Under the pieces are notes generated by a model. That model saw only the letters and a list, made by a program, of their open reading frames with translations. It searched no databases and was not told where the DNA came from. Below are positions 11,346 through 22,835 of a stretch of 58,000 nt of DNA, piece after piece. Positions within the stretch are counted from its first letter, which is position 1; each line of letters starts with the position of its first letter. Position numbers and translations under genes: made by a program. Source of the DNA: Adiantum capillus-veneris (lineage: Eukaryota > Streptophyta > Polypodiopsida > Polypodiales > Pteridaceae); NCBI GenBank assembly GCA_014529385.2, contig CM043969.1:70966176-71024175 (forward strand). The letters are read 5' to 3'.

Positions 11346-12635
11346 CTATAACTCTACTGCTCTCTGTTTAATTGTCTTGTTTGCAAAAGGCAATCGCTTT
11401 GCCGCTTCTGTTGATATAGCCGTAGTTGTTTCTATGGAGATGATTGGCTTGGCAGGAATGGTCGTGGGCCGTATTGCCTTTGATTTCCATTGGTATTTTT
11501 CTTTTGCCGGTTTTTGTAGATGTTTGGCTACTTCCTTTGTTGCCACTGTTTTGTTGCTAATTGGCATCCACATAAGTCGGTTGCCTTTTTTCAAATACAG
11601 TTGTCTGCCTTCCGTTGTTGCTTGTACTGAAGGGAGTTCCTTCTACTTTTGTTTTGGGATCCAAATGTGAGTGACATTTAGGTTATGTCTGAGAATTTTC
11701 TTTGGGATCCATATCTGTTTTATGCCCTTGGTTTTTGGTTGAACTATCTGCTTCGGCTGAATGCTTTTGTTGCATTGTTGTTTGTCTGCCATGTCATTTC
11801 TATCCTTCCGCATCCATACTTGTTTCCCTTGTTTTGGTAACCTAGGTCTTTGCATTGTGGCCGGTGACTTCGTATGTCTGTAATTAGCATGGTTGGCTTT
11901 TACCTATCTGTTGACTTTTGGTATCATGTTGTTCTTTGGTGGCATTCTTGCTTTTGGATCTTTTTCCAGTGTTTGCATGGCTTGCAGCTGATTATTCCGG
12001 TATTGCTGAGCAATTGCTATCACCTGTTATTCATGTGAATGCTGAATTTTGACTGCCTTTTCATTCCAATCTATCTGCACATTGTACTCTTTTTGCCAAG
12101 GTTGTCCCAACATCATTGGGTGTTGTGTGCTTTGATCCTCCACCACATAGAATTTGTGTGGGTAAATATATTGATGTATTTGTACATGCAATATAGTCCA
12201 TCCCAATGTTTTCAACGGGTGTGATGTACTAATTTCCAGCACTTGAGGAGTAGGATGAAGTTGACCTGTGGATTTGAGCTATTGGTATAATCCGTAAGAG
12301 ATCAAATTTGCTTGAGCTCCAGAATCAAGCAATGCCGTTGATTCAACTTGATTGCCGCCCACTTTGACTGCAATTATTGGCTCCATTGTGTCTTCATCCA
12401 ACTTCGTCAGTCGAATGGCATTGATTCGCAATGGTGCTCCACTTTGTTGTTGTTGTCGCAGAAGTCTTCGTTTTGCAATGCGTTCTTTGCTTTTGCTTGA
12501 GCGTCCTCTCGTACTCTCTGTTTTTCCTTCATTCGTTGTTTTCCTTGATGAATTTGTTGGAGCATCTCCTGTGTGAGTGGTAGATGATATTTCTTCAGTC
12601 TCGACATCCACTAATCCAGTTTGGCATTTCTTCAC
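11346..12635 (-). pseudogene. Second retropepsin-like domain with Lys/Gln-rich basic tail
   Basis: One minus-strand frame of about 430 codons, downstream of the integrase C-terminus. The N-terminal third has STALLDSGAQANLISYG, the flap/active-site pattern of a retropepsin (hydrophobic-hydrophobic-D-S-G-A), and further on HPMMLGQPWQKEYNVQIDW, matching the second conserved hydrophobic-hydrophobic-G element. The rest is rich in Lys, Gln and Asn with repeated W-[MI]-P/R-K motifs (KQVWMRK, KQIWIPKK, THIWIPKQK, LMWMPISNK), suggestive of a nucleic-acid-binding tail. In-frame stops: TAG 12279, TAA 12027, TAG 11904, TAG 11643, TAG 11346. The frame overlaps the integrase tail (12407-12607) in another phase, so it could be reached by frameshifting. 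The element's ordinary protease is at 16334-17281, making this an additional protease-like domain. It could also be the gag-pro remnant of another element. Confidence 0.6.
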
Positions 12636-14045
12636 CTGCTAATGTAGCAAGCTTGACAGCTCCACTTTGTGATAGATCACTAATCACAAATGGTCCCATC
12701 CCTCACTTTTTAATTTTCTTGGCATGTTGTTTCAAAGTATAAACAAGTACATAATCACCTGTTTGGAACTCTTTAGTGCGCACATGCTTGTCAAAAAATT
12801 CTTTTTGTCTTCTCTTTTTCGCATAGATTGAAGCTACGGCCCTCAAGCGGAGTTCATCTAGCTTTTCAAGATCATCTATTCTTGAAGAGAGCTCATGCCC
12901 TGTCCATTCTAAGCGTTTTGCTCCTCGTAGAGTTGGAATTAAAAACTCTATGGGTAGTATAGCATTTAGGCCAAACACCATGTTGTACGGTGTTGTTCTT
13001 ATCGATGTTTTGTAAGCTACCCTGTATGCCCATAGTGTTGAGTGTAGCTGCTGATCCCAATCTGTTCTCGATTTTGAGACTATTTTAGTGAGAACCGTGC
13101 ATAGTGTTTTATTTGTGGCCTCAGCTTGTCCATTTGCCTGTGGATGGTATGGAGCAGATGTCCTATGTATGACCATGAATCCCTCTAGCAGATATTCAAT
13201 GACTTCATTAAGAAAATGTGTCCCACGATCACTGACAATTTCTATTGGTAAACCGTATCTTACAAAAACATTCTCATACAAAAATTGTGCAGTGGTGCGT
13301 GCATCTGCTTTTTGTGTTTCCTTGGCTTCCACCCATTTTGTGAGATAGTCCATAGCCACAATGATATATTGGGTATGGGTGCGATATGCAGGGGGTGAGA
13401 TAGGTCCCACAAAATCAATGCTCCCCATCATTGGCCGTAGTGGCATCTCATCTCTTTTTATTGGCACCTTGGTGCGTTGACATGCGTCACAACGCTTTAC
13501 AAACTCTTCCGCATCCATGTGCAATGTAGGCCACCATATACCTCAGTTAAGACTATTTTTGCCGTCTTATCGCCCGAAAAATGGCCTCCACTTATTCCAC
13601 TATGTGCATGTTCTAGAATCAGAAGGTATTCGCTTTCACTTGCACAAATTCTAAGTTGATCGTCCTTTCCTCGCTTATAGAGTTGATTCCCAATTAACTG
13701 AAAGTCATTAGCTTCCAGCTCTATAGCATTTTTCCGTGCTCTTGTGATGTTCTCAGGGAATGTCCTGGTGGTCAAGAAATCAATGATATATTGACTCCAT
13801 GCAGGTGCAATGTTTACTTGAAACAATGTCACGTGATCCACTGGTCGTTTGGCGCTACATATAGTACAAGTGGTAACATAAGAATGTGTGTCCGCATACA
13901 TAGTAGGCCAATAAACCCCTAACCGTTTCAGTCTCTGGTGTGTTTTCACTGTTGAACAATGAAATGCACAATCTTGGACATGTGCTTCTTCAAGGTAGCA
14001 CTCGAATTCTTTCGGATTTATACATAATCGTAGGATTTGGTCCAA
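12407..14045 (-). pseudogene. Ty3/gypsy integrase with duplicated HHCC zinc module
   Basis: Two HHCC modules with identical spacing (H-x6-H-x30-C-x2-C) precede the catalytic core. The first runs from EEAHVQDCAFH to TTCTIC (about 13980-13860). The second starts at EHAHSGISGGH and ends at KRCDACQ after a frameshift near 13540. The core has all three acidic residues: GSIDFVGP, SDRGTHFLN and NGQAEATNK. After a TGA at 12703-12705 the C-terminus continues with GMGPFVISDLSQSG, shifts frame near 12605 and ends in a Lys/Gln-rich tail (RLKKYHLPLTQEMLQQIHQG). No chromodomain is visible, consistent with a non-chromovirus (Tat-like) lineage. Confidence 0.85.
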
Positions 14046-15519
14046 TCTTAGATGATACAGCCACTCCTGCTATCAACTGGAAGTTTTTTGTTTCTCGAAT
14101 TGTTGGTTGTTTGAATCTGTATTCCATATTATTAAACCCACTTCCAAAGGAAAGAATGGTAACAATTTCCTGAGACCATTTGGGTACCATTTCAATATTG
14201 AGAAGATAAGCATCTGGTATGTCATCATCTACTCCTTCAAGAGCTTCCCCGTTGTGTATCCTTGAAAGATGATCCGCTCGTAGATGGGTTTTACCCTTTT
14301 TGACCACCACTGTGAAGTAAAACTCTAGCAATATAATAAACCAGCGTACAATTCTCCCTGTGTTGCATGGTTTATTTACCAGATACAAAAGAGCTTGATG
14401 ATCTGTGTAGAACACAAATTTGTTTGCGAGCAAATAATGCCAAAATTTCTTTACAGCATAAATCATTCCTAACCCTTCCCGTTCAGTGGTTGTGTAGTTC
14501 TTTTCCACACTGTTTAACTGTCGGCTTGCATGACAAACTGGAAAATCCATTGTTCCGTCTCTAGGTTGAGCCAGAATACTTCCAATGGCATATGCAGAAG
14601 CATCAATGTGAACATGGAATATCTTTTCTCAATACGGTGCCTTAAGTACAGGTACTGATATAAGGTTTTCCTTCAGATTTTGGAATGAAGTTTCACACTC
14701 CTCGGTCCAATCGAAATTGACTAGCAAACGATACAGAGGTTGTGCGATAACCGCATACATGTATATGAATCTTCGATAATATCCGCAGTGTCCCATGAAG
14801 GATTGCACTTGTTTCGCATTAGCAGGCTTGGGTAGGTCTACAATGACTTTGACTTTGTCTAGGTCAGTGGTTATGCCATTTCTTGAGACAATGTGTCCTA
14901 AGATGCGGCCTTGTTTAACCATGAATATACACTTTTCCGGGTTAAGATAGATTCAATATGTCCTGCATTTTTCAAAAAACTTTTGCAAATGATCAATATG
15001 TTCCTCTCGTAGAAGAGAATGTACACAAAGATCATCCATGTAAATTTCTAAGAATATTCTTAGGTATTCCTTGAATGCGTGCGTCATTAACCTTTGGAAA
15101 GTGGCTGGGGCATTACTTAAGCCAAATGGCATAACTCGATATGCATAAATCCCCCATTCTATGGCAAACGCTGTTTTGTGTTGATCCTCCGTTTCTATTT
15201 CCAGTTGGTTGTATCCTGAAAACCCATCCAGAAAGGAATAAGCCCGTTTCCTGGCCACCCGCTCAAGTACATGTTCTGTGATTGGCAAGGGATAATTATC
15301 CCTTATGGTGGATGCATTTACCTTTTTGAGGTTTACACACACTCGCAGTTTTCCATTCTTTTTGGGAACTACCACAATGGGTGACACCCAATCTGTATGT
15401 TCGATTTCATAGATGAATTCAGCTTCCATCAGTTTATCAATCTCTTCTTTGATTCGTTTAGCAAATGTGTCATTATATGTATAAGGACGTTGTTTGCTAG
15501 GTTTTGCATTTGATTTCAA
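13990..15519 (-). pseudogene. Ty3/gypsy reverse transcriptase and RNase H
   Basis: One frame with TGA at 14953-14955 and TGA at 14629-14631. RT landmarks in order: WVSPIVVVPKKNGKLRVCVN, SFLDGFSGYNQLEIETEDQH, MPFGLSNAPATFQRLM and the catalytic box EIYMDDLCVHS (YMDD intact), then LGHIVSRNGITTD. RNase H follows with HIDASAYAIGSILAQ, TTEREGLGMIYAVKKFWHY, FYTDHQALLYL and RADHLSRI, retaining the acidic catalytic positions. The DGFSGYNQ signature and the long polyprotein point to the Tat/Athila side of Ty3/gypsy; this is inference from memory of the families. Confidence 0.9.
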
Positions 15520-15565
15520 AGGAATTGTATGTTGGCATATCGATGGATCAACTCCTTTGAGGTCT

Positions 15566-16154
15566 TTATAGGACCATGCAAATTACATCTTTATACTTCT
15601 TGAGAAGTTGTGTTAGCCGTTCTTCTTCTTCAGGTTCTAAATCGTTTGCTATATAGACCGGCTTAGGCTTTTCACCTGGTTCTGCAAGGTCTATCCTTTT
15701 TGCATTTTCTGGCCCATCGTAAGATTCTTGGTTGGTTCTTTCCCTGACTGGTGGTGTCATGACAATTTTTCTGTCCTGGATGGTAAATTTCCGATAGTGT
15801 GATAGTACATTCATGTTTCCCTTTTTTGACTCCCCTTTACCATCACTATCTTCTTCAGTAGTCCATATCTCACGTAAAGACCATTTTAGTTCTTGGTATT
15901 TCTGTTTACGCTCCAATTTGGTCCACTGTTGGTCTTCTTTTTTTTTTTTGAGGATTTTGTGATTTTGTTTCTGTTTTAGCTTTTCGTTCTTGTTTTATTT
16001 CCTCTTGCGTTCTTTCCCTTTGATCTTTTGAGAATCTTCCTGATATGTGATCTTTTACACAATCCTCTGCTTTTACAAGCATCAAATAGTGAGTTTTACC
16101 TTTTATCCTAGGCATCAGGTTCTCTCTTGCTTTGTTTCCTGCTCGTTTCCTCAT
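15566..16154 (-). pseudogene. Linker between protease and RT of minus Ty3 element
   Basis: Two overlapping frame pieces (16154-15906 and 15916-15566) encode a highly charged linker. The second carries PVYIANDLEPEEEERLTQLL, a segment that usually lies just upstream of the RT domain. A run of ten T on the plus strand near 15945 marks the likely frameshift between the pieces. A further frame change separates it from RT at 15519. Confidence 0.65.
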
Positions 16155-16333
16155 ATAGAGTTCCTGGCGTCTAGGGTGTTGATTAGCAAAATCATAAAAC
16201 TTGATATTCTCGGTTTCCCTTCCACGCTCACTTGAGGTGTCTGAACAATCATTATCTGCATCATCATTTACTTCCAGATGTTCAGAGGAGTTATAAAACT
16301 CTTCTTGTTCTGGTGGTTCTACTGTCTCATCTT

Positions 16334-17281
16334 CTACCGTATAATGCTTACCATGTCATAGGGTAGCACATCATAGCCATCCTTATTGCAAAATTTTATT
16401 GTTGGACTATCTGTAATGGTACAGACATCCAATGTTGCTAGTATGTGTTCCCATTCTAGAGGTTCCAAGGCATCTTCAGGGAAAGGTTCCGGAATATACT
16501 CCTTGTCTTCTATCGCTCTTTCTAAGACGCATTCCTCTCTTCTTAAGCTTCCACAATGTGAAGCTCCGCACATCCATAGATCTTTTTGTTTCCCTAACCA
16601 CGCTGGGAGTTCCGATCCTGCTACTGTAGCTGAATCAAACTCTTCCACAGGTGTTTGGTTCACATCTTTGTAACTATGTTCTTTCAGGTGTATTTTAGTT
16701 GTTGTCTCTCCATGTCTGAGGTATACGTGGTCATAACCCCAATCTTGGACCATCTTCAATTGTCGCATGAATGGTCGTCCCAAGATGATCTCATAATTGT
16801 TCTTTTTATCGAAATCAACTATTGCAAATGTATGCTCATACTCGATCCCGCACGAAGTGACAATCACTTTTTCTAAGAGTCCTAGAGGCTTTTCCATGAA
16901 CCCATCTGCCAATTGCAATTTCATTATGGTAGCTCTCAAAGCTGGTTTTCCACATTTTTTCCAGATTTCCTTAGTGGCGATAGCAACTCCCACTCCACTA
17001 TCAAGAATAGCTTTGGAAACTACTCCTTGGAAGTCTACTGGCAGCGTGGTGTTTCCATCTTCTCCCTCACAATACTCTCCAACCTTGTTTAATGGTACTG
17101 GCCTAGTGTTTAGTTGAGGTCTGTCCAACTCTCTGATCCCTTCCTGTAGCCTCAAGGTGGGGTCTTTCAATCCAAAATTTTCTATGAATTTACCTATTTT
17201 GGTCCACATGTGTGGCCGTAACCTTAGGAGTTCTGCTGATGTGATTGTGCATGCCACCGGGGTGGACAATAACTCAATCAA
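16334..17281 (-). pseudogene. Ty3/gypsy aspartic protease (retropepsin)
   Basis: The catalytic region VSKAILDSGVGVAIATKEIW contains the D-S-G triad, and YEIILGRPFMRQLKMVQDWG gives the second conserved element. The stretch between (GIEYEHTFAIVDFDKKNN) is the expected core. It reads in the same frame as the gag C-terminal region upstream, separated only by TAA 17285-17287, and ends at TAG 16334-16336. It would cleave the gag-pol polyprotein. Confidence 0.85.
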
Positions 17282-17284
17282 TCC

Positions 17285-18745
17285 TTATGAATCCATCACT
17301 TTGTTAGAAGAAAGTCTTTGAGATGGGATTGCTCTTACTTCCAACTTGGATTCATACTCTCCTAGGTAAGAGGATAAAGTTCTCAGCGAGTCTGGTTGGC
17401 TGTGCCCCGAACTAATTGATCCTTGGTCTCCCCCTTGTGAATGTATTTCAAAGTTCATTTGTGACCTTGCCTCAAATTCTTCAATAGGAGGTAAGGTTAC
17501 ATTCTTTTCTTTTCTTGTGATATTCATATGGTTACTCATCCTATTAGCCTCGTTGGCCTCACGGATTTGCGTCCACAAATCGTCTAGACCGTGAAAGTCC
17601 TTACCCATTTCTGTCAATATTTTAGGTTGGAACCCGTCACTTGCCTCATCTGTGGTATTTGGCACTTTGATAGGCTCTCCTCTGGACTCATAGGCATTAG
17701 TGAGTCTTTCCTTTGTTTCTACACGTTTCTCTAAAGTTGGTTGGACAGGGGTTGGAGCCGGTGCCTCATGCCAATTTGCAGGTTTACCCTGCGGGTCTTC
17801 CATCAATGATTGAGCTGTTTTGATCATCTTTTTACACATTTCCAACCTCTCTTTTTCTATTAATTCCGCATATGGATAAGTCATCCACCTTTGCTCCTGG
17901 GTTTGGTTCTTTTTTAGTCTGGCTTCATAAGCCTTTAGAAGCGCATCCAACTACTCATTTACCTTGTCTGCCAGTACAGATCCTCCTGATCCTGCACTTT
18001 TGGGCTCTGCCATTTCCTTGGGTGCTATGGTTGCTGTGGTGTGTGAGCTTAAGCTAGCCAGATCCTCTAACCTCTCTAATCTATCCTTTGTATGTTTCAA
18101 CTCCTCGGATAGAGCTGTTTGCTCTCGTTCCTTCCTGGCTTTCATACGCGCCTTTCTAGCTTTCCAAGTGCTTCTCTGATTTTTCTTTTCTGAACTTTGG
18201 GCATTGGTTTTTGGCTCTTCAACTATGGGTTCATTCGTCATTCTTTGAGTTTGGGCTCGTGTTACTGCCTGAATAGGTATGATTGTTTCATTTTCCGACC
18301 CTCCACTGGAAGGTACTGTTTCTAGCATATTCAAGGTGGTTTTTGCTCCTTTGCTCGGGTTTTTTAGGCAATCGGGAATCAAATGAGTAACTCCACACTC
18401 AGTGCAATACGCGTTGACTCTAATGATTTCATCATGAGGACAGTCTCTTAGCCAATGGTCTCCACCACACTTGTAGCAGGGTCCTTTGGGTTGTTGAGGT
18501 GCTCCTTGAGCTCCCCTTTGTTGGTAAGCATGTCTCTGTCCGTCCATGCCTCCATTGGCTATGAACAACAATGTTCGTTCATCTAAGCTATATCTCCCTT
18601 CTCCTGTGGCTTGTGCAGTTGTTGGTGGTCCTGTACTTCCTATCATGCTCCATGGTTCCGGTGTCAAGGGTTCTTCCGGTGGATAATAGACAGATTTTGT
18701 CGCATATCCATTGGGATCTTTATAATATGCATGCATAGGCACCAA
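17285..18745 (-). pseudogene. Gag nucleocapsid region with two zinc knuckles
   Basis: Two CCHC-type knuckles lie near the start: CYKCGGDHWLRDC (C-x2-C-x3-H-x4-C) and YCTECGVTHLIPDC. A charged helical region follows, with RKARMKARKEREQTALSEEL. TAG at 17951-17953 interrupts the frame, which then continues in phase through 17950-17285. The region would bind genomic RNA. It is out of frame with the capsid piece upstream (19138-19998), and 18746-19137 holds several stops. Confidence 0.8.
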
Positions 18746-19137
18746 AGTCTTATCTTCTGATTCGGTTACGGTTGGTGTGTATCTTATACCGACTGGTCAT
18801 AATCCTGGTAGGGGTGGTTGTTGCCCCAACACCGGTTGTGGTCTTTCTACACCTACAGGTCCTGTTAGGTTTCCTGCTTGATATCTAGGCATCGGTGGAA
18901 CTTGAGGAGACGCTACTTGATCTTGGGGAGCGTAATATCTCTCTCTCACATACCCCTTGTTATAATAACATTCCTATGTCCCATGGTTTGTCCATTTTTG
19001 TTCAATAGCACACCACTTGGGTTGTTTAGCCTGGGGTTTCACGTACAAGTTAATTTTTTTAGCACTTCATCTACAAGCAGCTATTGGTTTACAACTACTT
19101 CTCCTTTCGGTGACGTCTTAGAAGACTTGCTTTCACT

Positions 19138-19998
19138 TTATTGTGAAGATGAATCATCGTCAAGATCCTTGAACTCTCCCTCTTTGTAGACCGCACAATT
19201 GTGCATAAGGTAAAGAGCCTCGTTGGTTAACTCATTCAACGTCGTGCTCCTTTTTATATGTAAGTCTTTCTGGAGATCTGCATTCCTTAGTCCTTGGATG
19301 AATATCAGCATGAGTCTGGACTGAGTTGGCAGTTCTTCCACAGGACATAACTTAACATATCTTTTTAGTCTTAGGGCTGTCTTTCGTACAGATTCCCCAT
19401 CTTTCTGTTTGAATTTATGGATTTGTGAGATGGTATTATGAGCTATCTCCCTTTGTGAGAATTCCTCGATAAACTCGTCAAACACTTCTTCCATAGACTC
19501 AAAGTCTCTACGCTCTACAGAGTCAAACCAAGTGGCAGCATCATCCTCTAGGGTTAGTCCAAACCCTGCAAATTGGGTAGGGAAGTCTAACACATCTTCA
19601 GCTCTAATTACACGCACAAAGGCTGCTACATGATCTCTTGGGTCTCTGCTTCCTGTGTATTTCTTATTTACCCATTTTTGCACTTGAGAATGTCTAATTC
19701 TCCAATGTTCTATAAACCTCATCATTGGATCTCCACGTCCTAATCGATATACCTCCTCAGGTCTTCTGTAATAGGCTGGTTTCTCTCCCAGTGGTGCTCC
19801 TAAGCCATAATTTCTAACAGTCTTCACCAGAGATGGTTCATCTCTTCGAACTCGTTCTATGGGTGGCCCTCCAGGCTCTATTGACCCTTGAGTATTTGGC
19901 TTACTCGCTCCTTGATACCTTGAATAGAGTGGTGGTTCTTGCAAATCCCTTAGCCCTTGTGAGGCTTGATAACCCTCTCGGTTTCGGTCTTGCTCCAT
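19138..19998 (-). pseudogene. Gag capsid (retrotransposon gag domain)
   Basis: The segment has the retrotransposon gag pattern: GSRDPRDHVAAFVRVIRAED, LTLEDDAATWFDSV, FSQREIAHNTISQIHKFKQK and LPTQSRLMLIFIQGLRNADL. It is in the same frame as the upstream N-terminal region, separated by TAG 20008-20010. It would form the virus-like particle shell. It ends at a TAA (19138-19140). Confidence 0.85.
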
Positions 19999-20007
19999 TG
20001 CTGCACT

Positions 20008-20922
20008 CTATCTGAGCCATGCCTGCAATGATGGCTGGTTTGCTGGTTGGTTTTGGTTGTTGAATGATTGCGGTCGGGTGGAATGTGAGGTAGCGTCATA
20101 CTCACCAAAAAAGGGATTTGTCGACTTACTTGGGGTGTAGGTGGCTCTTGGCACTTCTTCAGGGGCATATGCTGATGCTCCTGGACCTGTTGCCCTTTCT
20201 ACCTCCTCTAGGAGAATACGTTGGTATTCTCGCCCGTATCTCTCAACAAAAACTATACCCTTCCCCATGGCAGTTTCATAAGAGAATAAGTAAAGAACCT
20301 TGTCTTTGCTTAATTCTTTTACATATGGTTCTTTGATACGAAAGTAAGCGACTATACCCTCACTCTCATGCTTGTAGATTCCCACGTTCTCATTATAAGT
20401 TTGAACCCTGGTTGTTTTCTTGTCATACATAAAAATAGCTCTGGGTCGATCAATGTTTGGTGGCGGTTCTTGAGCCTTTGAAACCATTTTCCCTTTTGCC
20501 ACATTATCTCCATATTTGTTGTAATCTTCAGGGTTACTAACTATCAGATAGTGGTTCCCCTTTTCGTCTCGAAATCTATCCCCATCATCATGGACTCGGA
20601 TTATCTCCAATCTCTGAGGCGGCCTCTCTTCGATACAAATGCACTTGCGTCCTCGATAGTCAGAATAGACTAGGGCTCCCCTTGAGTTTGTTCCCTCTAA
20701 GAAGATCACAGTGAGCTTGGAATCATTCAAAGGATTTTGGGAGGTGCTTCCTCTTGCGTCGTATGTGAAACCTCCTGGCTGTTGACTACCCATCATGAAG
20801 AAAGATTTGTCTGACGAAGTGTCAGTATCACTACCTTCCTCAATAATTGGTGCTAACGGATCTAGCCTTGCCTGAGTTACACTCTCTTCGGTGGACACTA
20901 AGCTACCTTGGTCACCTGCCAC
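20008..20922 (-). pseudogene. N-terminal gag region of minus Ty3 element
   Basis: An open frame of 304 residues directly upstream of and in frame with the capsid. It contains acidic and Gly/Ser-rich segments and a compact region (KLTVIFLEGTNSRGALVYSD, HYLIVSNPEDYNKYGDNV) with no recognised domain. The frame opens after TAG at 20926-20928 and its first codon here is GTG, so no ATG start is visible; the true start may be an upstream exon or lost. Assignment to gag rests on frame and position. Confidence 0.6.
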
Positions 20923-20925
20923 CTT

Positions 20926-22085
20926 CTAGTCTTTAACACTAGGTTGGTAATGGGACACTTTTATGTCCTGTTAAGTGACCATTTTCCTTGAATTATGTCA
21001 AGAGTTTCAAATTGGATTTTAAGGTGCTATCTATCTAGAAAGTTGTCTCATGAGCTGAAAAAAAACTTGACATTTTTTTGGAATATCAATTCCATCTTTA
21101 ACCTTGTCCTTGCACAACATTTCACAACCTAAACTGTGTGAAAAAACGGGTCCTGTTTTTGGCTTTTTTTTAACTTTTTGCAACTATACCACTCTAGAAT
21201 TCATGTTTGTGAGGTCTATAATGCTAGAGAACTATCTTTAGTAGTCCTCAACATGTCCTGATGCTTCTAGGGAGAAAGAAATGTTAAAGTTGTAAGTTAT
21301 GACCAAATTACAAAAATTGTCAAATCCTATTTTTTAGCCAATTTTAGCTCTTCTATGATTTTTTTGGTGGCTTTCATGATATCCAAATGCAGTTTTGATT
21401 TTCTATGTCGCATATTGTAACATAAAGATAATATTCCTTGAGTTTTGGGACACCTAATACCCTATTTTGCATAGTAGACAACGAAGGTTGATTTTTTCAA
21501 TTATAGAAGAAAACAAAACATTCTAGTATATCAAGTATAGCTTTTTCAATATTGTTAGTTTCTTGTGACAACTACATGCATTTTGTAGGTAGTAACCATA
21601 TCTAGTCATAAGGATCAAATTTGGCTAAATATTAAATAGATTCTATGGGATTCTACAACTCATAATGTTGAACCCAGTTTTTTCATGTTTGTTGTATTTA
21701 GCACTTCATCTTTGTCCCCAAGATTCCCCTTGGTAAGAGATGTATTATTCTTTTAACATGCTCCATGGCTCCTTATGAACCTAAAGGACAATAAGAAACT
21801 AAGAAAACATGCATATATTATTTGTATTGAGCGTGGCTATAGAAACTTTGATGATAGGGTTGCAGAATGGTAAAAATTCAACTTTTTTGTACCTATTTCT
21901 TTTGGCAAAACAAAAAATAGTGAGTGAGAAGAAATCATATGTTTTGATCATCAGCCCATCATTAGGAAAAATATGAACCCACTAGGGGCCCTTTGGGATT
22001 AAGGTTAATTAGAGGTCAGCCAATAGGAAGAGGGTGGTGGACACACTCTATACCCTCAAAAAAGTAGGGGGACAAGGTAGCCTTA
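20926..22085. other. AT-rich non-coding sequence upstream of minus Ty3 gag
   Basis: No gene, RNA or strong repeat is seen. It may hold leader or LTR sequence of the minus-strand element, but no primer-binding site was recognised. The last bases before the CACTA end read TTA, a possible 3-bp target duplication. Confidence 0.5.
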
Positions 22086-22149
22086 CACTACAAGAGGCTC
22101 TTCACATTAGCGACGCTCACACAGCGACGCTCAAAAAAAATAAATCCCG

Positions 22150-22229
22150 GCGTCGCTATAAGCGTCGCTATGAGCGTCGCAAATTTACAAAGAAATTTGC
22201 GACGCTCATAGCGACGCTTATAGCGACGC
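22150..22229. repeat. 37-bp perfect inverted repeat (hairpin) of GCGACGCT units
   Basis: Arm 22150-22186 and arm 22193-22229 are exact reverse complements with a 6-base loop (ACAAAG). Both are built from GCGTCGCTATAAGCGTCGCT-like units, the subterminal repeat of this CACTA end; a further unit follows to 22241. Such motifs are usual transposase-binding sites in CACTA elements; the near-perfect foldback is unusually strong. Confidence 0.9.
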
Positions 22230-22274
22230 TCATAGCGACGCCAGCTGGGGTAAAAAAAATAACCGAGCGCGCCC

Positions 22275-22303
22275 AAAAACTCAGATCTCAGATCTGAGTT
22301 TTT
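22275..22303. repeat. 14-bp perfect inverted repeat
   Basis: AAAAACTCAGATCT at 22275-22288 and its reverse complement at 22290-22303, separated by one base. It lies just inside the CACTA subterminal region. It could be a stem-loop or a protein-binding palindrome. Confidence 0.75.
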
Positions 22304-22335
22304 CGGTGCCCTCAAGCAAAGAGCAGGTAACGCTC

Positions 22336-22339
22336 TCCC

Positions 22340-22378
<39 letters not shown>

Positions 22379-22379
22379 C

Positions 22380-22435
<56 letters not shown>

Positions 22436-22553
22436 AGAGGAAGGAGAGCCAGGTATGCTCCTTCCCTCTCCTCATTCTCATGTTCCCTTCCCCTCTTTCT
22501 CTCTCCCTCGCTCTCTCTCTCACACACACACATACACACACACACATAGTGTT

Positions 22554-22611
<58 letters not shown>

Positions 22612-22835
22612 TGCAAAAACGCACACACATACATAAACAAAGAATGCACACACACATTGAGAGAGAAAAAGAGAGAGAGAGCATGCATAAACAAAAAACG
22701 CACGCATTGAGAGAGGAAAAGAGAGAGAGAACATGCATAAACAAAAAACGCACACATTGAGAGAGGAAAAGAGAAAGAAAACATGCATACGATCCAAAAA
22801 AACGCACACACATTGAGAGAGAAAGAAAGAGAAAC
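22336..22835. repeat. Microsatellite cluster and ~53-bp minisatellite
   Basis: (CT)n at about 22336-22376, (CA)n at 22384-22431 and (GA)n at 22557-22602. From about 22645 to 22830 four units of roughly 52-54 bp repeat the pattern ACGCACACATTGAGAGAG, AAAAGAGAGAGAGA, CATGCATAAACAAAAAA. Open frames here encode only Ser-Leu or Thr-His runs and are not genes. Confidence 0.9.

Larger units (their letters stand above)
11346..20925 (-). mobile_element. Large Ty3/gypsy element, minus strand (core)
   Basis: Order on the minus strand is N-terminal gag, capsid, zinc knuckles, protease, RT, RNase H, integrase, then a second retropepsin-like ORF. Frames are broken by at least four frameshifts and many in-frame stops, so the copy is dead. 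No pair of LTRs or PBS was found: 20926-22085 and 5277-11345 share no obvious repeat. If ORF3 (5924-8488) belongs to it, the internal region exceeds 15 kb. Confidence 0.75.

Noticed and set aside
22281-22813. Long frames over 22.3-22.8 kb on both strands
   Set aside because: They translate (CT)n, (CA)n and (GA)n into Ser-Leu, Thr-His and Arg-Glu runs; low complexity, not genes. The same holds for 37384-37685.
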